Below, piece after piece: positions 51,396 through 60,271 of a stretch of 64,000 bases of DNA (position 1 is its first letter; the number at the start of each line of letters is the position of its first letter). Source of the DNA: Saccharospirillum sp. MSK14-1. Its GTDB lineage: Bacteria > Pseudomonadota > Gammaproteobacteria > Pseudomonadales > Natronospirillaceae. The stretch spans positions 168,657 through 232,656 of the forward strand of contig NZ_MIES01000006.1 in assembly GCF_003054965.1 (NCBI RefSeq), given 5' to 3'. The notes under the pieces were generated by a model that did not search any database, had not been told where the DNA came from, and saw nothing but the letters and a program-made list of their open reading frames with translations. The position numbers were made by a program, and so were the translations under genes.

Positions 51396-53267
51396 ATGCA
51401 CACTCCGCATGATGAAAATAATAAGCCGGTCGAATTCGACCGACTGATCGACCACGCCATCAGCCGCCGTAACCTGATCAAAGCAGGCAGTGCTGCTGGT
51501 GCCACGGCCTTCCTGGGCGGTGTTGCGCCCCTGGCCATGGCCGTTTCCGAAGCCACCACATTGATGAGCTTCGACAACATTCCCACCAGCACCGCCGACG
51601 ATATTTCTCTGCCGCCGGGTTACCGTTATGAAGTGCTGATGTCCTGGGGTGACCCGGTACTGAAAGGCGCTCCGAACTTCGCTCGCGACAACACCGCTGA
51701 CGATCAAGCCGGCCAGTTCGGTGACAACACCGACGGCATGGAACTGTTCCACCTGACCGACCGCAACGGCAATATGGACCCGGATCGCGCAGTTCTCGCC
51801 GTGAACAACGAGTACCTGAACGACGAATATTTCTACACCCACGGTGAAGCCGCCAAGACCGCCGAAGACGTACAGAAAGGCCTGAACGCCCATGGTGTGA
51901 CCGTCGTCGAATTGCAGCGCAAGCGCAATGGCAACTGGGAATACAAAAAAGGTTCCGACTACAACCGTCGCCTGCACGGTAATGCCGAATTCGAATTAAC
52001 CGGTCCCGTGGCTGGCACCGATTATGTGAAAACCTCTGCCGATGCGTCCGGTCGTCGCGTCTTCGGTACCTTCAACAACTGTGGCGCCGGTCGTACGCCC
52101 TGGGGCACTTACATGACCTGCGAAGAAAACTTCAACGGTTATTTTGGTGCGCCTGAAGGCACCAACCTGAGCGATGCCCATAAGCGGTATGGTCTGAGCG
52201 AAAACGGCTCGGGCTACAACTGGTGGCAGCACGAAAGCCGCTTCAACCTGGCGCAAGAACCGAACGAACCGAACCGCTTTGGCTGGATCGTCGAAATCGA
52301 TCCGACCGATCCCACCTCAACGCCGAAAAAACGCACCGCCATGGGCCGTTTCAAACACGAAAATGCGGCCATGACCATCAACAGCGATGGCCGTGCTGTG
52401 GTCTATATGGGCGATGATGAGCGCGGCGAATTCATCTACAAATTTGTCTCACGCGGCACTTACAACCCCGACGATCGCGCCGCCAATATGCGTTTGCTCG
52501 AAGAGGGTGATCTGTACGTTGCCAAGTTCAACGAAGACGGCAGCGGCCAATGGATTGAACTGCGTTATAGCGTGAATGGTCTGAATCAGGCCAACGGCTT
52601 TGCCGATCAGGCCGACGTTCTGGTTCGCGCCCGTGCAGCGGCGACCCTGGTCGGTGCCACCACCATGGATCGTCCGGAATGGGTAGCCTGCCACCCGTCA
52701 TCACCGATGGTGTTCTGCACCCTGACCAACAATAAAAACCGCGGCGTTTACGACAACCAGCCGGTCGGTGGCCCGAACCCGCGTGCGGAAAACCACTATG
52801 GTCAAATCGTGCGCTGGATGCCGGAAAACCGCGATCACACCTCCGACCGTTTTGGCTGGGATCTGTACGCCGTAGCCGGTAACCCGGCGGTCAAATCCGG
52901 CGCCTACGCCGGCAGTGACAACATCACCGAAGAGAACATGTTCAACAGCCCCGACGGTCTGCGTTTCGACGACTTCGGTCGCCTGTGGATTCAGACCGAC
53001 GGCAACTATTCCAACGAAGGCGACTTCGCCGGTCAGGGCAATAACCAGATGCTGTGCGGCGACCCGGTCACTGGTCATATCCGCCGCTTTATGGTCGGCC
53101 CGCAAGGCTGTGAAATTACCGGTCTGAGCTTCTCCAACGACCACCGTGTTGCTCTGGTAGGCATTCAGCATCCGGGTAACGCCTGGCCTAATGCCGGCCG
53201 TGACGGCGTACCGCGCTCGTCGATTGTGGCGGTTTACCGCGAAGATGGCGGCGTCATCGGCGCCTGA
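51396..53267 (+). CDS. PhoX-family alkaline phosphatase (DUF839), Tat-exported
   Basis: Periplasmic or secreted phosphomonoesterase of the Ca/Fe-dependent PhoX family. 623 residues from ATG 51396. Twin-arginine signal SRRNLIKAGSAAGATAFLGG with Arg24-Arg25, cleavage near PLAMA. Downstream DUF839 motifs include NNEYLNDEYFYTHG, TPWGTYMTCEENFNGYFG, GRFKHENAAM, YMGDDERGEFIYKFV and DGLRFDDFGRLWIQTDG. PhoX enzymes release phosphate from organic esters and are typical of marine bacteria. Divergent from the PhoD-like gene. A single CTGTCAC half-site at about 51316 is too little to call a Pho box. Confidence 0.92.
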   Translation: MHTPHDENNKPVEFDRLIDHAISRRNLIKAGSAAGATAFLGGVAPLAMAVSEATTLMSFDNIPTSTADDISLPPGYRYEVLMSWGDPVLKGAPNFARDNTADDQAGQFGDNTDGMELFHLTDRNGNMDPDRAVLAVNNEYLNDEYFYTHGEAAKTAEDVQKGLNAHGVTVVELQRKRNGNWEYKKGSDYNRRLHGNAEFELTGPVAGTDYVKTSADASGRRVFGTFNNCGAGRTPWGTYMTCEENFNGYFGAPEGTNLSDAHKRYGLSENGSGYNWWQHESRFNLAQEPNEPNRFGWIVEIDPTDPTSTPKKRTAMGRFKHENAAMTINSDGRAVVYMGDDERGEFIYKFVSRGTYNPDDRAANMRLLEEGDLYVAKFNEDGSGQWIELRYSVNGLNQANGFADQADVLVRARAAATLVGATTMDRPEWVACHPSSPMVFCTLTNNKNRGVYDNQPVGGPNPRAENHYGQIVRWMPENRDHTSDRFGWDLYAVAGNPAVKSGAYAGSDNITEENMFNSPDGLRFDDFGRLWIQTDGNYSNEGDFAGQGNNQMLCGDPVTGHIRRFMVGPQGCEITGLSFSNDHRVALVGIQHPGNAWPNAGRDGVPRSSIVAVYREDGGVIGA

Positions 53268-53310
53268 TTGAGTTAACCATAAGAATCGGACTCTCCAACC
53301 TCCAACCGTT

Positions 53311-53337
53311 AAAGCCCCCTTTATGGGGGCTTTTTTT
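53311..53337 (+). terminator. Intrinsic terminator after phoX-type gene
   Basis: AAAGCCCCC TTTAT GGGGGC followed by TTTTTTT, 44 bases past the stop at 53267; it also serves the convergent EAL gene ending at 53352. Confidence 0.93.
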
Positions 53338-53351
53338 AGGGTTGAAAAACG

Positions 53352-54119
53352 TCAGCTGAGCTTTGAAAAATCCACCTCGGGCAAGGCTTCAAAGACCGGG
53401 CGGGCAAAGTAATAACCCTGAAACAAATCGATACCCAGATCGCGCAAAAAATTAAATTCGGCTTCGGTCTCCACGCCTTCCGCCAGCGTGCGACAACCCA
53501 GTTCCTGCAACATGGCGTGAGTGGAACGCACTATGATCTGGCGCTTGGTATCCAGCTCAATACCACGCACCAACCCCATGTCCAGTTTCACAATATCCGG
53601 CTGTACTTTGGCCAGCAAGTTCAAGCCCGCATAACCGTCGCCATAATCGTCCAGCGCCGTTTTAAAACCCTGGTGCTGATAGTGCTGCAAAATGTTGACC
53701 AGATGATTCTGATCCACCACCCGCTCCACTTCGGTTATTTCAAACAGAATGCGCTCAATCGGGAAATCATTTTCCCGCGCCGCTTCCAAGGTGGTGCGAA
53801 TGCACAGCTCGGGCCGGTATACCGCATTGGGTAAGAAATTGATACTGAGAATGCCATCCAGCCCCAATTGCGCGGCCAAGGTGATGGCTTTAACGCGGCA
53901 GGCTTGGTCAAAACGGTAGCGGTTGTCATCGCTGACACGCTCAATAATGCTGCCCGCTGATTCACCGTTCAGGCCGCGCACCAGCGCTTCGTAACCGAAG
54001 ACTGTTTTCTTGCGGGTACAAACAATCGGCTGAAACGCCATGGAAAAATCGAAACCGAGCAAGTCGGCAGAGCGGCACTCCTGACAGGCCAACTCGCGAA
54101 AATCGACAGGTTTGTTCAT
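53352..54119 (-). CDS. EAL-domain c-di-GMP phosphodiesterase with short CxxC N-terminus
   Basis: 255 residues from ATG 54119 (GTG 54137 is an alternative). Single EAL domain from about residue 23. Expected catalytic residues are present: Glu44 in YEALVRG, Asn94 (SINFLPN), Glu127 (FEITE), Asp157-Asp158 (ALDDYGDG), Lys178 (VKLD), Glu214 (AEGVET) and Gln234 (FQGYYF). Loop 6 reads DDYGDGYAGL instead of DDFGTGYSS, seen in BLUF-EAL-type enzymes. The only extra part is a 20-residue N-terminus with CQEC (12-15), possibly metal- or redox-sensitive. Predicted to hydrolyse c-di-GMP to pGpG. Confidence 0.88.
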   Translation of the reverse strand: MNKPVDFRELACQECRSADLLGFDFSMAFQPIVCTRKKTVFGYEALVRGLNGESAGSIIERVSDDNRYRFDQACRVKAITLAAQLGLDGILSINFLPNAVYRPELCIRTTLEAARENDFPIERILFEITEVERVVDQNHLVNILQHYQHQGFKTALDDYGDGYAGLNLLAKVQPDIVKLDMGLVRGIELDTKRQIIVRSTHAMLQELGCRTLAEGVETEAEFNFLRDLGIDLFQGYYFARPVFEALPEVDFSKLS

Positions 54120-54194
54120 AGCAGAAGGTGTCAACACTGTTTTGCTTCAGTGTAGACGGCGGGGGCTGGGCATGCACCCCCGCCGAAGGGTTCT

Positions 54195-54998
54195 TTACTG
54201 TTGCGAGCGGAACGCCCAGCCGGTCATACGCTGCTCAATGAGCACGAAGATGGCGTACATCACCACCCCTTCAAAGGCTAGCGCCAGCAAGCCAGCGAAC
54301 ACCAAAGGCACTTCGAAATTGGCCTGCGCCATCAACATCATATGGCCGAGACCGGAGTTGGCGGCGACGGTTTCGGAAATCACCGAACCAACGAACGCCA
54401 GCGTAATCGCCACCTTCAATGAACCAAAGAAATGCGGCATGGCGCCGGGCAAACCGACTTTTAACAAGCGGTCGATTTTCGACGCCCCCAAGGCGCGTAA
54501 GACGTCGTCCATTTCCGGTTCGGTGGTGGCTAAACCAGTGGCGACGTTGACCACAATGGGGAAAAACGAAATCAAAAAAGCGGTTAAAATGGCCGGTACC
54601 GTACCGATCCCAAACCAGAGTACCAGAATGGGCACCAGCGCCACTTTCGGCACGGAATTAAAGCCCACCATCAGCGGATACAAACCGCGATACAAACGCC
54701 GCGACCAACCAATGGCAATGCCCAGAATCAAACCGAACACCACCGCCAGGCCGAAACCTGCGGCGGTGGTCCACAAGGTCTGAATGGAATTAACGACAAT
54801 GGCACGCTGAAACTCGATACCGGTTTGCACAATCACCGAAGGCGGTGGCAGAAAATACACCGGAATGTTGCTCACACGGCAGATCAGCTCCCACAGTACG
54901 AAGAAGGCAACCGTTACCCAGAACGACATCGCTTCTTCACGGCCCAGCCAGCCAAACAGACGCTGACCCCAAGATCGTTTCGACGTTGCACTGCTCAT
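54195..54998 (-). CDS. NMT1/taurine-type ABC transporter permease
   Basis: Inner-membrane permease of the SsuC/TauC/ThiX class, 267 residues, about six membrane segments, with the EAA-loop LRALGASKIDRLLKVGLPGAMP at about 158-179. It works with the ATPase encoded just upstream (four-base overlap) and the NMT1-type binding protein. Substrate may be a nitrogen heterocycle (thiamine precursor, pyrimidine, riboflavin) or a sulfonate; sequence alone does not say. Confidence 0.92.
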   Translation of the reverse strand: MSSATSKRSWGQRLFGWLGREEAMSFWVTVAFFVLWELICRVSNIPVYFLPPPSVIVQTGIEFQRAIVVNSIQTLWTTAAGFGLAVVFGLILGIAIGWSRRLYRGLYPLMVGFNSVPKVALVPILVLWFGIGTVPAILTAFLISFFPIVVNVATGLATTEPEMDDVLRALGASKIDRLLKVGLPGAMPHFFGSLKVAITLAFVGSVISETVAANSGLGHMMLMAQANFEVPLVFAGLLALAFEGVVMYAIFVLIEQRMTGWAFRSQQ

Positions 54999-55822
54999 GA
55001 AGACGCCTCCTGCAAAGAGCCAATACTGCTGCTGCCATCTTCGGCGCGGGCGCTGCGAATGTGTTCACGCAGCTCATGTACGGCGCTGACAAATTCCGGT
55101 TGATAGCGGCTGTCCAGCGTACGCGGGCGCTCGAAATCGATATCGCGTTTGACGATGATTTTGCCCGGGCGGGCGCTCATCACATAGACGGTATTCGACA
55201 GATAAACCGCTTCGGTCAGATCGTGCGTCACCAACACGACGGTAAACTTCTGCTGCTGCCACAAGGCTTGCAGCACGTTCCATAATTCTTCACGGGTAAA
55301 GGCATCGAGGGCGCCAAAAGGCTCGTCGAGTAACAACAATTTGGGCTCGTGAATCAGCGCGCGACACAACGACGCCCGCTGACGCATACCGCCGGACAAC
55401 TGCCAGGGGTATTTGTCACCCATGCCTTTCAGGCCGACAGCGGCCAGTAATTCTTCACCGCGACGACGATATTGCGCACGGCGTTTGCGAAAATCTTTTT
55501 TCGTCGCCGGTGCCACTTCCAACGGCAACAGCACATTTTCCAGGGTGGTGCGCCAAGGCAACATGATGGCATTTTGAAACGCCATGCCGACCTGAGCACG
55601 AGGCCCATTAACGGGTTCGCCATCCAGCATCACACTGCCTTCCTGGGGAATCAGCAACCCGGAGAGCAATTTCATAAAGGTCGATTTACCGCAGCCACTG
55701 GGTCCGACGATGGCAGCGAAGTCACCTTCTTCGACCTTAAGGTCGATGCCGTCGAGCACCAGTTGGGTATCGTCCATACCGCCGTAACCCAAACGCAGCG
55801 ATTGAATGTCGATAAAACTCAT
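54995..55822 (-). CDS. NMT1/taurine-type ABC transporter ATPase
   Basis: ATPase of the SsuB/TauB class, 275 residues. Walker A GPSGCGKST at about 40-48, Q-loop AFQNAIMLPWRT, signature LSGGMRQRASLCRAL, Walker B LLLLDEPFGALD. Middle gene of a three-gene import operon; a hairpin in the gap upstream probably reduces its expression relative to the binding protein. Start ATG 55822. Confidence 0.94.
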   Translation of the reverse strand: MSFIDIQSLRLGYGGMDDTQLVLDGIDLKVEEGDFAAIVGPSGCGKSTFMKLLSGLLIPQEGSVMLDGEPVNGPRAQVGMAFQNAIMLPWRTTLENVLLPLEVAPATKKDFRKRRAQYRRRGEELLAAVGLKGMGDKYPWQLSGGMRQRASLCRALIHEPKLLLLDEPFGALDAFTREELWNVLQALWQQQKFTVVLVTHDLTEAVYLSNTVYVMSARPGKIIVKRDIDFERPRTLDSRYQPEFVSAVHELREHIRSARAEDGSSSIGSLQEASS

Positions 55823-55871
55823 AATGGGCCTATGTGTTTACACGGTGAGTATTGTTGTCGAGGTGTTGCAA

Positions 55872-55900
55872 GCAAAAACCCCGGCACAGCGGCCGGGGTT
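55872..55900 (-). terminator. Intercistronic attenuator after the binding-protein gene
   Basis: On the minus strand AACCCCGGC / GCCGGGGTT hairpin with a six-base loop followed by TTTTG. It lies between the binding-protein stop (55912) and ATPase start (55822), so partial termination would make binding protein more abundant than the membrane parts. Confidence 0.75.
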
Positions 55901-55911
55901 TGAGGTAACGC

Positions 55912-56922
55912 TTAGGGCGCAACCATCCGCTCTTCCATGGCGGGCAGGAATTCGTCGGTGAAGATGTCATCGACGCTCGGCTTATTGCTGTACTCGTACG
56001 TCAAACCGATTTGATCGATGGCACTGGCCATGCGGTCTTCATCGATATCACCCATGCCGTTTTCCAACACGTAGTCGGTCAGGATGTTATCGGCGATGGT
56101 CATTTGCAGACGTTCCAGCTCAACCGCTTCACGCGCAACGGTGTTGTGCTGCAGCACGTACTGAACCGCCGCTTCCGGATCAGCAATGGTGTCGCGCCAG
56201 CCGCGCAGGGTGGCACGGATAAAGGCTTCTACCGCTTCCGGGTTTTCCTCAGCAAAGCTCGGGTTGACGATGATGGCGTTGCCGTACAGGTCGAGACCGT
56301 AGTCGCTCATCAGCATCACCACGATGTCGTCTTCCGGTGTGCCTTTGGATTTCAGGTTAATGTAGGACGAGAACGAAAAGCCGGTGATGGCATCGACATC
56401 GCCCTGCGCCAACATCGGTTCACGCACCGGGAAGCCGACGTTATCGATGGTGACACTGTCTGCATCAATATCGTTCGCCTGCACAAAAATCGGCCACTGA
56501 GCATAGGCACCATCGGTGGCCGGAGCACCCAGCGTTTTACCTTCCAGATCCTGCGGCGTTTCCACACCCAGGCTGCGACGCGCAACGATGGCGAATGGCG
56601 GCGCATCGTAGGTCATCATGATCGCTTTGACCGGAACATCAGAGCTGTTCTGGTCGCGGAATTTAATCAGGGAGTTCACATCGGCGAAACCCAGCTGGTA
56701 AGTCCCAGAGGCAACGCGCGGAATGGCTTCCAGGGAGCCGGAGCCGGAATCGATGCTGACGTTGAGTCCTTCATCTTCGTAATAGCCACGTTCCATGGCC
56801 ATCAGGTAAGGCGCTGCTGGGCCTTCGAATTTCCAGTCGAGCGCAAAATCAATGTCGGTTGCACTGGCACCGGCTGCAGCCATCAGGCCGGCCAGGCCGC
56901 TGAGCCAAGTCCGCTTATTCAT
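55912..56922 (-). CDS. NMT1/THI5-like periplasmic substrate-binding protein
   Basis: Periplasmic receptor of the ABC importer, 336 residues from ATG 56922 (AGGGG seven bases upstream). Signal peptide MNKRTWLSGLAGLMAAAGASA. The mature start DIDFALDWKFEGPAAPYLMAMERGYYEDEGLNV is typical of NMT1/THI5 proteins. Related receptors bind pyrimidine-type thiamine precursors, riboflavin or other heterocycles. No TPP or FMN riboswitch pattern is visible in its leader, which argues against simple thiamine or riboflavin control. Confidence 0.9.
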   Translation of the reverse strand: MNKRTWLSGLAGLMAAAGASATDIDFALDWKFEGPAAPYLMAMERGYYEDEGLNVSIDSGSGSLEAIPRVASGTYQLGFADVNSLIKFRDQNSSDVPVKAIMMTYDAPPFAIVARRSLGVETPQDLEGKTLGAPATDGAYAQWPIFVQANDIDADSVTIDNVGFPVREPMLAQGDVDAITGFSFSSYINLKSKGTPEDDIVVMLMSDYGLDLYGNAIIVNPSFAEENPEAVEAFIRATLRGWRDTIADPEAAVQYVLQHNTVAREAVELERLQMTIADNILTDYVLENGMGDIDEDRMASAIDQIGLTYEYSNKPSVDDIFTDEFLPAMEERMVAP

Positions 56923-57296
56923 GGTAGATCCCCTCATTAGCATCGGTTGTCGTTATGGCGATCGATGCACTGCAAGGGGTAGGCCAGTTTGTTAACAATG
57001 TGAACAAATGATCGATTTCACTGCATTAGAGAAACATTTGTTTCATCGTCACCCCAAGTTTCGTGCCTTTTAACAAAACCCGCACAGACAGCCCTGCACC
57101 ATAAGTGACACACTTCACATACTGGCGCTCTGTTATGGGGCGCTGTACAGTCATTATTCGCGGTGTCGCTTCCAAACGCCTAAGTGTCGCTTCCTGATAC
57201 GGACCCGTTCACAACGGCACGGCTTTCGCATTCAAGCTATTCCCAGCCTAAGCCGATGACCTACTCACCGGCCGCTACTGTTTTGAGCCCATACGA
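56923..57296. promoter_or_regulatory. Divergent region: 21-bp operator-like palindrome for the ABC importer
   Basis: A 374-base gap. At 56988-57008 TTTGTTAACAATGTGAACAAA is an inverted repeat with a single mismatched pair, 66-86 bases before the binding-protein start; it looks like an operator for an unidentified regulator. A FliA-like promoter for the chemoreceptor sits at 57232-57259. Nothing else is assignable between 57010 and 57230. Confidence 0.6.
57232..57259 (+). promoter_or_regulatory. Candidate FliA (sigma28) promoter of the chemoreceptor gene
   Basis: TCAAGCTA, 12 bases, GCCGATGA; the -10 box matches 7 of 8 positions of GCCGATAA, the -35 box 5 of 8 of TAAAGTTT, spacing one base over the usual 11. 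The ATG lies 37 bases downstream at 57297. Confidence 0.5.
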
Positions 57297-58967
57297 ATGA
57301 AAAAACTCTCCCTGACGTTGAAGATAAGCGCACTGGTTTCGGCCCTCATCCTGGCCTTACTGGTGCTCGCCGTTCTCTTCATCTCTAGTTTCAATACCGT
57401 TATTTCCAACAGCGAGAAGGATGCTCAGCTGCGTCGACTTAGTGAGAACCTGACTCAGGGATGGGAGACCCTGAATCAGCAATACAACACGGTCACCGAA
57501 CTGGGGCCTCAGTATTTCGCCAGTGCCATTACTGAAGAAGAACTTCAGGCCGCCATCAATGCGGCGGACGCCACCGAAGCCCAGTTGCGTCAGAGCGTTG
57601 AGCAATTAAGCCCCGACCTGATTCGCAGCTGGGATTCGGTGATGATGAGCCAGACCGACCAGTCGCTGGGCGCCTTGGCGACGCAATTCAACAGCGGCCT
57701 GGATCAATTGGAAGTCGCCTCAGAAAATGCCGCCACCGCCTGGCTTGGCAAGGCCGCCTGGAACGAGCGCAACGCCATTAAAGCCGCCATGGCTGAAGCT
57801 CTGGCACCAGTCGATGCCGTCATTAATCAGATCTCCAGCCAGTACAGCCAGTTGGTCGACTTGCGTTCGGCCAAACTGATTGCTTCTCAGCAGGCCACGG
57901 TGCGCGTGCTCATTGCGGCCTTGGCGGTGTTGATTGGTATTGCGGTGGTGGCCGCCGTCTGGACCCTGCGCAAGATCAAACGAGACCTGAAATCCATCGT
58001 GCAGGCGACTCAGCGTCTGGCCAGCGGCGATCTCAGCCAGCGCATCGAAGCGCGTGAAGATGGCGATGAAGTGGATGAAGTGATGCTTGCCGTGTCCCAG
58101 ATGAACACCAAGCTGTCGGACATCGTCGGTTCTGTGATTGAACTGTCGGAACACCTGAAACGCTCCGCCGACGACATCATGGCCGATACCGAAACCCGGT
58201 TCCGCGACGCCGAAAACCAACAGCAAAAAATGCACGAACTGGCCACGGCCATTGATGAATTGCACACCGCTTCGGGTCAGGTATCGGAAGCTGCCAGTCA
58301 ATCGATGTCGGTGTCCGAAGACGCCAAAGAAGCCGCCGACAGTGGCTTTCAGACGGTGCAGCACACCATCAGCGCCATTCAGACATTGGCCACCGAGATT
58401 GAGCAATCGGTCAGTGTGATTGAAAAGCTCGACGGCCAGGCTGAAAACATCACCACCATCATCACCTCCATTCAGGCCATTGCCGAACAGACCAACCTGC
58501 TGGCATTGAACGCGGCCATCGAGGCGGCACGCGCGGGCGAACAGGGTCGTGGTTTTGCAGTGGTGGCCGATGAGGTGCGCAAACTGGCGCATCGTACGCA
58601 GGAATCGACCGAGGAAATTCAACAGACGCTGGAAGAGTTACGCACCGGCAGTCGTGAAGCGGTGACGGTGATCGGCGACAGCCACGCCAAATCGATGGCC
58701 ACGGTCGATACCGTCGGCGAAGCCGGTCGCATCATTGAGCAATTTGTCGGGGCCGTGGATCAGATTAAAGACTGGACGCTGCAGACATCGGCCGCTGCCG
58801 AAGAGCAGGCGGCCACCTTAAATGGCATTTCGGAAACCGTCAGCGACGTAAACCGCATCAGTGAAGACAACGCCAAACGCGCCCGCGTTTCGCTCGGTTC
58901 CACCGAAACACTGAACGCGCTCAGCCAGGATCTATTGCAGTCGGTTTCCTTCTTCCGCTTGCAATAA
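57297..58967 (+). CDS. Methyl-accepting chemotaxis protein
   Basis: Membrane chemoreceptor, 556 residues. TM1 at about 9-31, a periplasmic helical ligand domain to about 197 (four-helix-bundle type), TM2 at about 200-222, a HAMP domain to about 275 and the cytoplasmic signalling domain. The kinase-contact tip [32 protein letters not shown] is canonical. Ligand unknown. A FliA-like promoter suggests it is co-regulated with flagellar genes. Confidence 0.95.
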   Translation: MKKLSLTLKISALVSALILALLVLAVLFISSFNTVISNSEKDAQLRRLSENLTQGWETLNQQYNTVTELGPQYFASAITEEELQAAINAADATEAQLRQSVEQLSPDLIRSWDSVMMSQTDQSLGALATQFNSGLDQLEVASENAATAWLGKAAWNERNAIKAAMAEALAPVDAVINQISSQYSQLVDLRSAKLIASQQATVRVLIAALAVLIGIAVVAAVWTLRKIKRDLKSIVQATQRLASGDLSQRIEAREDGDEVDEVMLAVSQMNTKLSDIVGSVIELSEHLKRSADDIMADTETRFRDAENQQQKMHELATAIDELHTASGQVSEAASQSMSVSEDAKEAADSGFQTVQHTISAIQTLATEIEQSVSVIEKLDGQAENITTIITSIQAIAEQTNLLALNAAIEAARAGEQGRGFAVVADEVRKLAHRTQESTEEIQQTLEELRTGSREAVTVIGDSHAKSMATVDTVGEAGRIIEQFVGAVDQIKDWTLQTSAAAEEQAATLNGISETVSDVNRISEDNAKRARVSLGSTETLNALSQDLLQSVSFFRLQ

Positions 58968-58993
58968 GCCAACCCGGCTAACCGTCATCGGGC

Positions 58994-60088
58994 TTAAGTT
59001 GCAGTGCCGTCCGCCGCTATTTCAATCCGGTTGCGGCCGGCCGCCTTGGCCCGATACAGCAGTTGATCCGCCCGCATCAGCGCATCGCTTAAATCTTCTT
59101 CCGGTTTAAAATCCGTCACCCCAAAACTGATGGTCACGGATCGGTCTTGCTTCATAAAATGCTGCTGCGGCATGGACTGATGCAGGCGCTGCAAAATCAT
59201 CTGCGCCTGGTCCAGCGTGGTGCTGGCAAAAACAATGACAAACTCTTCACCGCCCCAGCGGCATACCAAATCTTCTTCGCGCACCTGATCCAGTAAAAAG
59301 GCCGCCACACCGCGCAACACCTCATCGCCCACATCATGGCCCAGCTCATCATTGATCGGTTTAAAGTTATCGATATCGCCCAGTGCAATCACACTGCAGG
59401 CCCCGGTCCGGCGTGCTTGAGCGCGCCAGGGATGCAGAAATTCACGCAAGTAACGACGGTTATAGAGTTGCGTCAGTTCATCCCGCGTCGCCAGCTCGAC
59501 CAGATCGCGACGCTGGCGCTCAAACTGGCGACGAATCATCACCACCGCCAAAATCAGCGGCGCTGCCGCCAGCAACACATTGAGTCCGTACAACCAGCGT
59601 GCCCAGAGGGTAAAGCCACCGACGTAACGCGGCTCGGGAAACACCAGATTCAACGTCAGAAATAGAACGATGCAGGCAAACCCCGTCAGGCTCGCCCAGA
59701 GTACATGCAGTCTTGAATTGACGATGGCCAGACAGGTGGTTGGCCAAAGATAAAACTGAAAACCGAATTCCAGGCCCAGAAAATACACCGCGGCAATGGA
59801 GTAACCGCACAGTTCGGTACAGCCCAGCACCAGGGCCATCAGATGCTCACCACGCGCATTGGCGACAATGGCCGCACTCCACAACAAAGCGCTGATGGCG
59901 CTGAAGCCAATCATCGGCCAGAGCTGGTAGGAGTGATACACCCCAATTAACAGCAGATGCACGACCAGCGAGAACAGACTCGACACCTGAATAGCGACAA
60001 ATTCCAAATAATGGTCTTTGGAAACTCGGTGGGGTTTTTGAAACGTCAGAAACCGGGTTAAACGGTTATCCGATGAAGCGGCATCCAT
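58994..60088 (-). CDS. GGDEF diguanylate cyclase with multi-pass membrane sensor
   Basis: 364 residues: about six membrane segments in the first 200 residues, a short linker, then a GGDEF domain from about 195. The active-site motif is GGEEF (CRWGGEEFVIV), which is catalytically competent. An inhibitory-site RxxD (REED) lies five residues before it, so feedback inhibition by c-di-GMP is likely. The sensor has no recognised ligand domain. Together with the EAL protein nearby it implies local c-di-GMP signalling. Convergent with the chemoreceptor gene. Confidence 0.93.
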   Translation of the reverse strand: MDAASSDNRLTRFLTFQKPHRVSKDHYLEFVAIQVSSLFSLVVHLLLIGVYHSYQLWPMIGFSAISALLWSAAIVANARGEHLMALVLGCTELCGYSIAAVYFLGLEFGFQFYLWPTTCLAIVNSRLHVLWASLTGFACIVLFLTLNLVFPEPRYVGGFTLWARWLYGLNVLLAAAPLILAVVMIRRQFERQRRDLVELATRDELTQLYNRRYLREFLHPWRAQARRTGACSVIALGDIDNFKPINDELGHDVGDEVLRGVAAFLLDQVREEDLVCRWGGEEFVIVFASTTLDQAQMILQRLHQSMPQQHFMKQDRSVTISFGVTDFKPEEDLSDALMRADQLLYRAKAAGRNRIEIAADGTAT

Positions 60089-60271
60089 GAGTAAGCGACA
60101 ATCCAGGCTGTCTGACTAAAACCCCAGTATAGCAAGGCTGCCGCCCGGGGCGACCTTTGAAATGCGGCCAATGACTGTCCGTTTGGGTGCACGCCCAGGC
60201 TAGCGATACCGACTTCGACCCCCTACAGTAAGCGCTTGGCGTTCCACACCGGCAACAACAGGAGCCTGACC

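Noticed and set aside
56923..57296. TPP or FMN riboswitch before the NMT1-type importer
   Set aside because: Neither the CTGAGA...ACC pattern of TPP switches nor the AGGRCGGGGY-type motif of FMN switches is present.
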